From NCBI GenBank assembly GCA_045594705.1, contig JAZNZB010000032.1, positions 1-17,887 of the forward strand: 17,887 nt of DNA, read 5' to 3'. The position numbers and the translations under genes are program-made. Origin of the DNA: SVQP01 sp045594705. GTDB lineage: Bacteria > Bacillota > Clostridia > Oscillospirales > CAG-272. Below are positions 6,451 through 14,260 of this stretch, piece by piece. The first letter of the stretch is position 1, and every line of letters begins with the position of its first letter. A model generated the notes under the pieces. The model was not told the DNA's origin. It saw only the letters and a program-made list of their open reading frames with translations, and made no database searches.

Positions 6451-8664
6451 ATGAAATATTTTCGAAAAAAGGCAAATCCCCATTTTCGTTTATTCATCAG
6501 GATTCTGCTGGCTGGCACGCTGGCACTTGCGCTGCTCTGCTCCTGCACACCGCAGGAAAAGCCACCACTCACCGATCCCTTTGAATCCACACAAGGAGGT
6601 ACACAAAGCGTGACCGAGCTTGAGAGCACAACCGAGCCCATTGATCCTACCCCCGACACAGAAAGCTTTACGTGGGCAAATCCGCTGAGTTATCAGAACG
6701 ATAGCGGCGTAGATCACGTTCGTGATCCCTTTATTTTAAAGGTGGATAACGCCTGGTACATGACGGGTACACTCCCGCCCTACGGCATGGAAGAAAATCA
6801 GGCTGACCGCACCAAGGGCGTTCCCCTGTACAGATCCACCGACCTGTTGCATTGGGAATTTATCGATTATATTGTCAAAACGCCCGATCAGTCCGAAAAC
6901 AAATGGTACAGCGAACGCTTCTGGGCGCCTGAGCTGTTTGCACATAACGGAAAATTCTACGTCACCGTCAACTGCTGCGCCCTGGACGGAAGCAACCACG
7001 GCTTTTTGTTTGCTGTGGCTGACAGCATCGAAGGTCCGTACACGATCATGAATCCCAACGCTCCTCTGGCACTTGGCAACGACGCCCACCTGTTTGCCGA
7101 CGACGACGGACAGATCTACCTGTTTGCCTCGGGCATATGGATGGCAAAATTCGATCTTGAAAATCTGCAGTTCTTGTCCTCTGTCAAGCAAATCATCTCC
7201 CCCATCCCCGATTCCGACGCATGGAATGCCGAACGTCCCAACGTCGGCTTTGAAGGGCCTTACGTACTCAAGCACGAGGGACGCTACTACTGCTTCTACT
7301 CCACCTGGGCAAGAGGATACGAGATCGGTGTTGCTGTGGCGGACGATATCAACGGCCCTTGGACCATGTACGAAAATCCCATGTACGGTGCCATGAGCCA
7401 AGAGCGCTGCGACTACTACGGCGGCAAATATCAGGACGGATACTACCTGCACCAGGACAAATACCGTGAATGCGGTCATAACTCGATCTTCCAAGGCCCC
7501 GACGGCGGTCTTTGGATCGCAGCACACGTCACGGGCGGTGGAGTTGTACAAGGCGTACAGATGACCATCGACAAGGTGATCTTTGATCAGGCTTACGGTC
7601 TGATCGCCATTGATCCTGCAACCAACACGCCCATTCTCGGCCCTTCGTACGGAGAGCAGACCGTGAAGTATGATGCAGAGGACTCTGCGCCCCGAGCGCT
7701 CAAGGCACTTGACGTATGGGGTTACACCTCGGTTGGCAAAGCGTACGCTCTTCCCTCCTTTGTTGACGTTCTGATGGACAATGGATTCCGCACGAGCGCA
7801 CAGGTCACGTGGGAAGGACAGGTTGATACGTCCGTTTCCGGTGAGGTCGTGATCAACGGTACCGCCACGCTTGGCAACCAAACCTATCCCGTTCGTGCCT
7901 TTATCGAGATCACACCTACCGTCTATACAAACGTCTGCGATTTCGAGGATCTTGCAATAGGCTCCACGGAGTTAGGCGGAGCTTTCGGAGATGCCTGGAG
8001 CGTGCTGTTCTCGCTTTACGCTGAGATCGGTCGCCCCGCAGCTACGGTCACCGAGCAGGACGGCAACCGCTTTTTGCGCAATACAGCCTATTTTGTAGCC
8101 GGCCTCAAGGACGGGGCGCTGTCCGATGATTATACCCTTTCGCTGGATTGGCGACTGCTGAGCAGTGAAACCGTAGGAGGCATCTCGGAGCGCCTTGGCG
8201 GTATTGCGGTACGAAGCGCGGATCGCAAGCTGGCGCATCACGACGAGGATACCAATCGCTTGGTTGGCGGCAGCGGTATCATGCTCTATCCCACCGAAAA
8301 CGGTGTACGTATTGCGATCAAGCAATACCTGCCCGAGGAGAACGGCTACAAGGTCGCCTCGCAATCCGTATTCTTTGATCTGGCGTTGGGGAACGAATTC
8401 AACACCTTCAGAATTGAAGACAACGGTGACAGAATCAATGTTTTCGTCAATGACGCGCTGCTCTGCTATGCGGAGCTTGGCGACCAAGGCTCGTATCCGG
8501 CAAGTAACTACACGTATATGCGTGCGGTCAAGCTGATGGATGCAAGCGGTGCTCTGCTGCTCGACGTGACCGACGCGTTGGTCACCGCCGACCGTGAGAT
8601 CCATCTCATTGCACGCGGATGGACCTGCTTTGACGTGGACAATATTCGTATTACCAAAAACTAA
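6451..8664 (+). CDS. GH43 glycosidase lipoprotein with Ig-like and LamG-like domains
   Basis: A 737-residue lipoprotein, probably a surface arabinofuranosidase or xylosidase. The signal peptide ends at LLCSC (lipid Cys32), followed by a Thr/Pro/Glu-rich spacer to about residue 74. The GH43 five-bladed propeller (about 75-400) shows the catalytic triad in context: VRDPFI (D92, base), NDAHLF (D211) and FEGPYV (E268, acid), plus WAPELF (158-163). Residues about 402-490 resemble a bacterial Ig-like (Big_4) domain. Residues about 490-737 look like a LamG/concanavalin module that may bind glycan. The start has GAAAGGA 6 nt upstream. It is divergent from an AraC regulator and is followed by a bidirectional terminator. 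The GH43 subfamily cannot be fixed by eye, so substrate is open. Confidence 0.93.
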   Translation: MKYFRKKANPHFRLFIRILLAGTLALALLCSCTPQEKPPLTDPFESTQGGTQSVTELESTTEPIDPTPDTESFTWANPLSYQNDSGVDHVRDPFILKVDNAWYMTGTLPPYGMEENQADRTKGVPLYRSTDLLHWEFIDYIVKTPDQSENKWYSERFWAPELFAHNGKFYVTVNCCALDGSNHGFLFAVADSIEGPYTIMNPNAPLALGNDAHLFADDDGQIYLFASGIWMAKFDLENLQFLSSVKQIISPIPDSDAWNAERPNVGFEGPYVLKHEGRYYCFYSTWARGYEIGVAVADDINGPWTMYENPMYGAMSQERCDYYGGKYQDGYYLHQDKYRECGHNSIFQGPDGGLWIAAHVTGGGVVQGVQMTIDKVIFDQAYGLIAIDPATNTPILGPSYGEQTVKYDAEDSAPRALKALDVWGYTSVGKAYALPSFVDVLMDNGFRTSAQVTWEGQVDTSVSGEVVINGTATLGNQTYPVRAFIEITPTVYTNVCDFEDLAIGSTELGGAFGDAWSVLFSLYAEIGRPAATVTEQDGNRFLRNTAYFVAGLKDGALSDDYTLSLDWRLLSSETVGGISERLGGIAVRSADRKLAHHDEDTNRLVGGSGIMLYPTENGVRIAIKQYLPEENGYKVASQSVFFDLALGNEFNTFRIEDNGDRINVFVNDALLCYAELGDQGSYPASNYTYMRAVKLMDASGALLLDVTDALVTADREIHLIARGWTCFDVDNIRITKN

Positions 8665-8676
8665 AGCAATAAAAGT

Positions 8677-8711
8677 AAAAAAGGGAGAATTTTCGCAAAT
8701 TCTCCCTTTTC
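8677..8711. terminator. Bidirectional terminator between GH43 and flavin-reductase genes
   Basis: The 12-bp stem AAGGGAGAATTT (8681-8692) and AAATTCTCCCTT (8697-8708) has a TCGC loop. T-rich sequence follows on the plus strand and TTTTTTACTTTTA on the minus strand, so it serves both converging genes. Confidence 0.92.
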
Positions 8712-8713
8712 CC

Positions 8714-9304
8714 TTATGCTTTTTTGCCCTTGGGCGGTGTCTTTTTCTTTTTCCTGACCGAGAAGCCGAAGTCCCCGATCTTTTTGCCCAGCGCGAAATA
8801 TTCTCCGTGCGCAAAAGCTGCAAGATTTGCCTTGTCTAAGCGCAGCTTGCCGTGCTGATCGATCAAGCTCTCCTCCACGTCCACGGCCACCACGTCGGCA
8901 AGGAACATATGGTGCGAGCCAAGCTCAATCACGTCGGTCACGCGGCACTCCAGCGAAAGCGGACTCTGCCCTACAAGCGGACATTTGACCTCGCTTGCCT
9001 CTTGCTTTTCCAGCCCGAATTTCTTGAATTTATCCACCTTGGCCCCCGTCAGCATACCGCAGCCATCCAGTGCCTTGATCATATCCGCACTCGTCAGATT
9101 GATGACGAATTCCCCACTCTCTTTGATCATAGAATAGGAATATCTCCCGGGGCGCACCGAAATATAGGTCTTGGGCGGCACGGTATTGATAATGCCCGTC
9201 CAGGCCACTGCCAATGCGTTTGCGTGCTCCATATCTCCGCAGGTCACAAGTGCGGGAGGGGCGGGTGCGAGCAGCGCACCACCGCGCCATTTGATCTTTG
9301 ACAT
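8714..9304 (-). CDS. Flavin reductase-like FMN-binding protein
   Basis: A 196-residue protein of the flavin reductase-like (split-barrel, DIM6/NTAB) type. The typical N-terminal half reads ALVTCGDMEHANALAVAWTG, then PPKTYISVRPGRYSY and ESGEFVINL, followed by GAKVDKFKKFGL and a central PLSLECRVTDVIELGSHHMF. These proteins bind FMN and either reduce flavin with NAD(P)H or serve as electron-transfer or unknown-function flavoproteins. The last about 15 residues are a lysine-rich tail. GAGG lies 7 nt before the start. It is divergent from the acyl-CoA ligase, with separate consensus promoters. The partner and reaction cannot be told from sequence. Confidence 0.88.
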   Translation of the reverse strand: MSKIKWRGGALLAPAPPALVTCGDMEHANALAVAWTGIINTVPPKTYISVRPGRYSYSMIKESGEFVINLTSADMIKALDGCGMLTGAKVDKFKKFGLEKQEASEVKCPLVGQSPLSLECRVTDVIELGSHHMFLADVVAVDVEESLIDQHGKLRLDKANLAAFAHGEYFALGKKIGDFGFSVRKKKKTPPKGKKA

Positions 9305-9335
9305 AAAATTACCTCAATTTTCAAGCTTTTTCTTG

Positions 9336-9364
9336 ATTATATCACGCCACCGTCACGATGTCAA
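9336..9364 (-). promoter_or_regulatory. Sigma-A promoter of the flavin-reductase gene
   Basis: The minus strand reads TTGACA (9359-9364), 17 nt, TATAAT (9336-9341), about 30 nt before the start codon. Its -35 lies only 13 nt from the -35 of the divergent ligase promoter. Confidence 0.88.
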
Positions 9365-9377
9365 GTTAAAATATATC

Positions 9378-9406
9378 TTGACAAACGTGCCAAGATTGTG
9401 TATAAT
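9378..9406 (+). promoter_or_regulatory. Sigma-A promoter of the acyl-CoA ligase gene
   Basis: TTGACA (9378-9383), 17 nt, TATAAT (9401-9406). The first 14 bases differ at one position from the promoter at 3265. It leaves a leader of about 75 nt before the start codon at 9487. Confidence 0.9.
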
Positions 9407-9451
9407 TGATTATGTATGGAAATGTTTCAAATGTCACACCAATATATAAGC

Positions 9452-9466
9452 GGCGGATCGTCCGCC
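9452..9466 (+). promoter_or_regulatory. GC-rich hairpin in the ligase mRNA leader
   Basis: GGCGGA (9452-9457), loop TCG, TCCGCC (9461-9466) forms a perfect 6-bp stem ending only a few bases before the AAAGGA ribosome binding site. It could stabilise the mRNA or affect initiation. No riboswitch class is recognisable. Confidence 0.4.
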
Positions 9467-9486
9467 CAAAGAAAGGATGTAATAGT

Positions 9487-11193
9487 ATGCTCGTACGTAA
9501 AAAGACACCCCGTATTTACACCCCCGCCAAGGACGTTCGTGATCTGACTCACATCTTCAAATCTCACGGCGCAAAGGTTGCTTTCCGTTACTACAGAGGA
9601 AAACAGCTGCTGACTATGTCTTATCGCGAATTTTCCGAGCTGATCGTTGACCTTGCAGCAGGCTTTGACGCTATGGGTCTTGCCGGCAAGAGAGTTGCCA
9701 TCATCGGTGAATCCTGTCCTCAGTGGATCGCTACCTACCTTGCAACCATCGCAGCAGGCGGCGTTGCCATTCCCATGGACAAAGAGGTTGCCGTTCCCGA
9801 GCTGGAAGGCTTTATGACCTTTGCCGAAGCGGACGCTGTGGTCTTTACCGGCTGCATGAACGAAAAGTTCAAGGAAACGATCGAAACACACCCTACCGTA
9901 CAGTACTTCATTCCCGTCAGCACAGAAAAGCTCTCCTATCTGCATCATCCCAAGATCAAGGAGTTTGACGAGATCGTTGCAATGGGTCAGAAGCACATTC
10001 ACGACGACCACTACTCTCTCAAGACCCCCAAGGATCTTCAGCGTATGGCTGTCATGCTGTTCACCTCGGGTACGACCGGCTCATCCAAGTGCGTCATGCT
10101 TTGTGAGAACAACGTGATCTCGGCTGCAAACGCTGCTTGCTCCTCGGTTGACTTCTGCAAGGAGGACACCATCGTTTCGGTGCTCCCCATTCACCACACC
10201 TACGAGCTGTGCATTGACATCGCTGCTCTGATCTACGGTATGGAGGTCTGCATCAACGACTCCCTTAAGCACGTTATGCGTAACTTCGAGCAGTTCAAGC
10301 CCACCGGCCTGCCGCTCGTTCCCCTGTTCGTCAACACCATGGACAAGAGAATTTGGGAAACTGCACGCAAGAAGGGCAAGGATAAGGTGCTCAAGAGTGC
10401 GATCAAGGTATCGGGTGCTGCCAGAAAGATCGGTATCGACATCGGTAACGGTCTTTTCAAGGACGTAACAGGCGCGTTTGGCGGCAGACTTGTCAAGATC
10501 ATTTCGGGCGGCGCACCGCTCAACACCTCGGTCGTTGCAGACTTTGATGCATTCGGCATTCAAATCTGCGAGGGCTACGGCATTACCGAGTGCTCTCCTC
10601 TGGTTGCAGTTAACCCCTACTATGCGCCTAAGCTTGGCTCTGTAGGTCCTGCCGTGGAGTGCTGCCGCGTTCGTATCGATCCCGATCACATTGACGATCA
10701 GGGCCGTACCATCGGTGAGATCCAGGTCAAGGGTGACAACGTCATGCTGGGCTACTACAAGAACGAGGAAGAAACCAAGAAGGCATTCACCAGAGACGGT
10801 TGGTTCCGCACCGGTGACCTTGGTTATATGGATGAGGATAAGTACATCTTCATCACCGGCAGAAAGAAGTCGGTCATCGTTCTGGAGAACGGTAAGAACG
10901 TATTCCCCGAGGAAATTGAAGAGTATCTGGAGAACATCGACACCATTGCTGAGTGCGTGGTAATCGGCAGACAGACCGACGATGGCATTAAGCTGACCGC
11001 TGTGATCTATCCCAACTCCGACAAGTTCGACAAGAACACAAGCGCAGAGCAGATCCAGAACACTATTTCGGGTCAGATCAAGGAGCTCAACAAGAAGCTG
11101 GTTGCTTACAAGCAGATTCGCATCATCGAGTTCCGCTCCACCGAGTTTGAAAAGACTACGTCCAGAAAGATCAAGAGACATCTGATCAAGTAA
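9487..11193 (+). CDS. Long-chain fatty acid-CoA ligase (AMP-forming)
   Basis: A 568-residue member of the ANL adenylate-forming family, most like long-chain acyl-CoA synthetases. It would activate a fatty acid with ATP and CoA. Visible core motifs are the phosphate loop LFTSGTTGSSK (191-201), YGITE (364-368), WFRTGDLG (439-446), GRKKSVIVLENGKN (458-471) and the C-terminal TTSRKIKRHLI with the expected catalytic-lysine region. I chose ATG at 9487, with AAAGGA 9 nt upstream, over an in-frame ATG at 9406 that overlaps the -10. Codons are strongly biased (GGT, CGT, AAG, AAC), unlike neighbours, suggesting high expression. It has its own promoter and terminator and is monocistronic. The chain-length preference is not readable; another acid substrate is possible. 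Confidence 0.92.
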   Translation: MLVRKKTPRIYTPAKDVRDLTHIFKSHGAKVAFRYYRGKQLLTMSYREFSELIVDLAAGFDAMGLAGKRVAIIGESCPQWIATYLATIAAGGVAIPMDKEVAVPELEGFMTFAEADAVVFTGCMNEKFKETIETHPTVQYFIPVSTEKLSYLHHPKIKEFDEIVAMGQKHIHDDHYSLKTPKDLQRMAVMLFTSGTTGSSKCVMLCENNVISAANAACSSVDFCKEDTIVSVLPIHHTYELCIDIAALIYGMEVCINDSLKHVMRNFEQFKPTGLPLVPLFVNTMDKRIWETARKKGKDKVLKSAIKVSGAARKIGIDIGNGLFKDVTGAFGGRLVKIISGGAPLNTSVVADFDAFGIQICEGYGITECSPLVAVNPYYAPKLGSVGPAVECCRVRIDPDHIDDQGRTIGEIQVKGDNVMLGYYKNEEETKKAFTRDGWFRTGDLGYMDEDKYIFITGRKKSVIVLENGKNVFPEEIEEYLENIDTIAECVVIGRQTDDGIKLTAVIYPNSDKFDKNTSAEQIQNTISGQIKELNKKLVAYKQIRIIEFRSTEFEKTTSRKIKRHLIK

Positions 11194-11201
11194 GAATATT
11201 T

Positions 11202-11233
11202 CGGGGCTGCCCACGTGGGCAGCCCCGTTTTTT
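11202..11233 (+). terminator. Terminator of the acyl-CoA ligase gene
   Basis: A perfect 26-nt palindrome, CGGGGCTGCCCAC then GTGGGCAGCCCCG (11202-11227), is followed by TTTTTT. On the minus strand the stem has no T-run, so it mainly serves the ligase. The stop codon of the convergent DUF1275 gene lies in the T-tract. Confidence 0.94.
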
Positions 11234-11897
11234 ATTCTCTTTCGTACACAAGAAAGGCGAAAACGATATTCACAGCCAGCAATCCGCAGCTGATAAAGAT
11301 GGCATATGCTCCGAGCAGCGGAACTATGAAATTGCCCAAGGTCGCACCCAACGCAAACGTGAGCAATCCCACGCCAAACAAAAGCACCTGCACGCCGTTT
11401 CCTCTTGCGTTGCCCACCGCGCACTCCATGCTGTGATGCACAAAGCTGCGCAAATTACCGATGCACATGGTGGTGGCTACGCGAATGCTCAAAAACGACG
11501 CAAAGGTCTCAAGCTGCACACCGCACACGAACGAGATCATGGCCGTCGCGATCAAGTGATTATAGTCGGCAACAAAAGCGACACCTGCGAGAATGACGAT
11601 TTCCAAGATCAGCGTGCGCCACTTATGCAAAAACGGCTTCCATCCCTTATGCATACGCTCCAACAAAAACGCGGTAGCCGTACCGCCCATAAACGCAAGG
11701 ATGGGCCAAAGATAAGAAAGCGACTGCAAAAATTCACCGCTGACCATATTGATGCAGAAAAGCAGAATATTTCCCGTTTGCGCATAGGCAAACACGCCCT
11801 CACAATACAGATAGGAATAAGCATCCATGTATCCGCCCGACATGGCAAGCAGCGCAAGCAATATCACGGGCGCAACCCGTCTTCTGAAATCCTTCAT
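11232..11897 (-). CDS. DUF1275 (YoaK-type) membrane protein
   Basis: A 221-residue integral membrane protein of the DUF1275/YoaK family. The N-terminal signature runs GGYMDAYSYLYCEGVFAYAQ followed by TGNI, with about six hydrophobic segments across the length. A conserved stretch near residues 125-150 reads QLETFASF, then TTMCIGNLRS. The molecular function of the family is not established; a transport role has been suggested because of its fold-like pattern. The start has GGAGAGG just upstream. It is the last gene of a minus-strand operon, only 15 nt after the glycerol-1-phosphate dehydrogenase stop. It is convergent with the acyl-CoA ligase. Confidence 0.9.
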   Translation of the reverse strand: MKDFRRRVAPVILLALLAMSGGYMDAYSYLYCEGVFAYAQTGNILLFCINMVSGEFLQSLSYLWPILAFMGGTATAFLLERMHKGWKPFLHKWRTLILEIVILAGVAFVADYNHLIATAMISFVCGVQLETFASFLSIRVATTMCIGNLRSFVHHSMECAVGNARGNGVQVLLFGVGLLTFALGATLGNFIVPLLGAYAIFISCGLLAVNIVFAFLVYERE

Positions 11898-11912
11898 AAA
11901 ATCCTCTCCAAA

Positions 11913-13013
11913 TCAATAGTATTTATCGATCAAAGGGTCTGCAAGGCAAGCTGTCAAATTTCTCTCGGCACATAAAGTCAGGATCGTATAGCGGTCACGG
12001 ACCGTATGCGCCTCGGTCAGCATACGGCGCATCAGCGCGCGGCTGACGCCAATATCGCGAAATCGCACGGGGCATCCGAGTCCCGCCAGCAGGGTTCTGA
12101 CATGATCGGGGGATGGCAAGGTATCCGCCAATGCCCATACCTTCTGATACTCTCTGCAAGGCACCTTGGCCCCAGAGAGATAGTGGTACAGCTCCAGCGA
12201 GATCATGGTGCCAAGTCCCACCTTGATGCCGTGCATGGGTATAGTCTCTCCGCGGCGCGCAAAATCCATTTCCAGATAATGCGATTGATGGTGCTCACTG
12301 CCGCTGGCAGGCCGCGAATTGCCGCACAGTGCCATGGAAAAACCTGCGGTGATCAGTGCGTCGGTCAGCTTCTGTACCGCTGCGGGATCGTTTTGCACAA
12401 GGCCGTCGTAAGCCGCCATGCAGGCCTCTCGCGCCTGCAGCATCATATCAAAGGCCTCTTGATGGATCTCTTCACCGTTGACGATCTGTGAGAGCTGCCA
12501 GTCGGCAAGGCAGGTATATTTCCCTATGATATCTCCAAAGCCCGCCGCCGTCATGATGCGCGGCGCGGTGGCGATGACCTCGGGATCGATCAGCACGTGT
12601 GCAGGGGGATTTACCGTATCGGTTACCTTAAAGCCGCCGCGCATCAGCGCAGCACCCGCCGAGCAGTAGCCGTCCATGCTGGCGGCAGTGGCCAGCACAC
12701 CGCTTGGGATACCCGCGCGCGTGGCAACCGATTTGGCCATATCATTCAGCGTTCCGCTGCCCACGGCCAGCACGTAATCCACTGCGTTTGCCGCTACCTG
12801 TGCCTTGGCGCACTTATCCTCAGTGGGCAAAAGCTCCTCGTCCGCATACGGTACGTTGGCAATCAAGCACCCCGCAGCCTTGAGCTGCATGCGGATCGAT
12901 TCCGCATAGGGCGCGGTGTTGACGTCATATAAAACGGCTACGCGCTTGCCCGCAACCGCTGCAAGGAAGGGTGCAAAGCCGTCCTTTTGCTTGTAACAAA
13001 CCTGTATACTCAT
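11913..13013 (-). CDS. araM: sn-Glycerol-1-phosphate dehydrogenase (AraM/EgsA type)
   Basis: A 366-residue NAD(P)-dependent, metal-dependent dehydrogenase that interconverts dihydroxyacetone phosphate and sn-glycerol-1-phosphate. Visible motifs are GSGTLND (85-91, nucleotide binding), SMDGYCS (112-118), GFGDIIGK (158-165, metal ligand D161), ASGSEHHQSHY (236-246) and MHGIKVGLGT (260-269, ligand H261). SEHHQSHY separates it from glycerol dehydrogenase and fits the AraM/EgsA branch. Start and upstream stop overlap as ATGA, so translation is coupled to the propeller-like gene. In archaea G1P builds membrane lipids; in Bacillus AraM feeds heptaprenylglyceryl phosphate. No prenyl transferase is seen here, so the use of G1P is open. 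Confidence 0.93.
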   Translation of the reverse strand: MSIQVCYKQKDGFAPFLAAVAGKRVAVLYDVNTAPYAESIRMQLKAAGCLIANVPYADEELLPTEDKCAKAQVAANAVDYVLAVGSGTLNDMAKSVATRAGIPSGVLATAASMDGYCSAGAALMRGGFKVTDTVNPPAHVLIDPEVIATAPRIMTAAGFGDIIGKYTCLADWQLSQIVNGEEIHQEAFDMMLQAREACMAAYDGLVQNDPAAVQKLTDALITAGFSMALCGNSRPASGSEHHQSHYLEMDFARRGETIPMHGIKVGLGTMISLELYHYLSGAKVPCREYQKVWALADTLPSPDHVRTLLAGLGCPVRFRDIGVSRALMRRMLTEAHTVRDRYTILTLCAERNLTACLADPLIDKYY

Positions 13014-14050
13014 GTCTCTATCCTTTCAAATGGCTTGTCCGCGTCATGCGTACCGCGCCAAAGCGTCACGCACGTATACTGCCCCCGCTCGGGGTCTCTG
13101 CCCGCCTCGGAAAAATAGTATTTGCCATCTCCCATCGCGCACATGCCGGTCGAGCCGTGCGGAAAATGACTTTTCCCGCAAAGATGCAAAAGCGAAATCT
13201 GCTCACCGTACGCGTCATGCACACCCTGCTCGGGCGCACGCATGCCGTCTATGACAAACATGCTGTCATTTTCAAACTGTGGCTTTTTGCCGGGATAGAC
13301 CGCCACAAGCCAGTTGCCCGTATGCGCGTCGTATTCCAAATTCTGCACGCCCCAGTTTGTGTTTCCCGTATATAAAAAGTATTTCCCCGTGCTATACGCA
13401 CCGCTTTGGTGCATGTGCTCCTGGCAAAGCGGATACGCCACCGTATCCCACCAATCCGCCGCATCAAAGGACAATATGACCTGATAGTCGTTATCCGTGC
13501 GCGTCACGTCTCCGTACACGCCGTAGCAAATATTCAGATATTCCTTGCCGTCGCGCGTGCCGAATTTTGGTCCCCACGCCGTGCCGTCAATGCCGCTGCA
13601 TGCATACTTGTGTGCAAGCTCCTTGCCATCCAATTGCACCGTGGCTTCAAAATCCGCCACCACCTCGGGCAAACAGACCGCACGCATCACCCCGTCCTTT
13701 TCCGCATCCATACCGGGGCGATCAATGCGCTCTGCGTCAAAGATGGCGCAGTAAAAGGCATTTTCGATCTGCTTGTCCGCCATGTCAAGGTGTCGCAAGA
13801 TCCCCTTGCCGATCGCATCGTTCTTGTATTCCAAGGAGCCGTATATGCGGCCATCGAGCTCGCACAGATCAATGCAGCCAAGGTGGCCGATCAAGCCCTC
13901 TACGCTGCCGATCAGATTTCCTGCAAGGTCGGTCTTGACCAGCTTGGTGGTAAAGGAATAGTACACATACCCGTTTTTTGCATCCACCGCAATGCCCTGA
14001 CAATGGCATGCGCCGAAATATCCGGAAAAAATGCTGCTCGGCAGATTCAT
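13010..14050 (-). CDS. Beta-propeller-like protein of unknown function
   Basis: A 346-residue protein that I do not recognise as a named family. It has no signal peptide or membrane segment, so it is probably cytoplasmic. The sequence is rich in aromatic, glycine and aspartate residues in short beta-strand blocks, such as CQGIAVDAKNGYVYYSFTT, LVKTDLAGNLIGSVEGL, FLYTGNTNWGVQNLEYDA and PHGSTGMCAMGDGKYYFSEA, which suggests a beta-propeller. Several His/Cys residues (HCQG, CQEHMHQSG, HFPHG) could bind metal. The start follows AAAAGGGG at 8 nt. It is the first gene of the operon and overlaps the glycerol-1-phosphate dehydrogenase by 4 nt, suggesting a linked role such as acting on a related phosphate or sugar, but that is inference. 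Confidence 0.82.
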   Translation of the reverse strand: MNLPSSIFSGYFGACHCQGIAVDAKNGYVYYSFTTKLVKTDLAGNLIGSVEGLIGHLGCIDLCELDGRIYGSLEYKNDAIGKGILRHLDMADKQIENAFYCAIFDAERIDRPGMDAEKDGVMRAVCLPEVVADFEATVQLDGKELAHKYACSGIDGTAWGPKFGTRDGKEYLNICYGVYGDVTRTDNDYQVILSFDAADWWDTVAYPLCQEHMHQSGAYSTGKYFLYTGNTNWGVQNLEYDAHTGNWLVAVYPGKKPQFENDSMFVIDGMRAPEQGVHDAYGEQISLLHLCGKSHFPHGSTGMCAMGDGKYYFSEAGRDPERGQYTCVTLWRGTHDADKPFERIET

Positions 14051-14080
14051 ATCGCGCGCCCCTTTTATGAATATATTTCT

Positions 14081-14109
14081 ATTATACCGCGTGATGCGGG
14101 GAAAGTCAA
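14081..14109 (-). promoter_or_regulatory. Sigma-A promoter of the propeller-AraM-DUF1275 operon
   Basis: The minus strand reads TTGACT (14104-14109), 17 nt, TATAAT (14081-14086), about 30 nt before the first start codon. No internal promoter is obvious in the operon. Confidence 0.85.
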
Positions 14110-14139
14110 GGGCGAGAATGACCGAGCCCCTGCCAAGCC

Positions 14140-14168
14140 TTGCATATCACCCAATTTTTTGGTACAAT
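14140..14168 (+). promoter_or_regulatory. Promoter of the XRE regulator gene
   Basis: TTGCAT (14140-14145), 17 nt, TACAAT (14163-14168). It is weaker than the others. Transcription would start near 14175, giving a leader of about 85 nt with the short inverted repeats at 14187-14226. Confidence 0.6.
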
Positions 14169-14186
14169 AGTATGGTAAGCGTTGAT

Positions 14187-14226
14187 GCAACCTAAAGTTG
14201 CGCAATAGTTGGTGGATTGCAACCAC
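14187..14226 (+). promoter_or_regulatory. Cluster of short inverted repeats in the XRE gene leader
   Basis: GCAAC-CTAAA-GTTGC (14187-14201), the palindrome TTGCGCAA (14198-14205) and GTGG-ATTGCAA-CCAC (14212-14226) follow each other. They may be operator half-sites for the XRE protein or form a structured leader. There is no direct evidence for either. Confidence 0.35.
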
Positions 14227-14260
14227 AAATCATGATACAATGATAGCGGAGGTGATACAT

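Noticed and set aside
9407..9486. Riboswitch in the acyl-CoA ligase leader
   Set aside because: There is only one short hairpin in about 75 nt and no conserved aptamer features are visible.
10081..11424. 447-residue minus-strand open frame across the ligase gene end
   Set aside because: It is a shadow of the codon-biased ligase gene and crosses its strong terminator.
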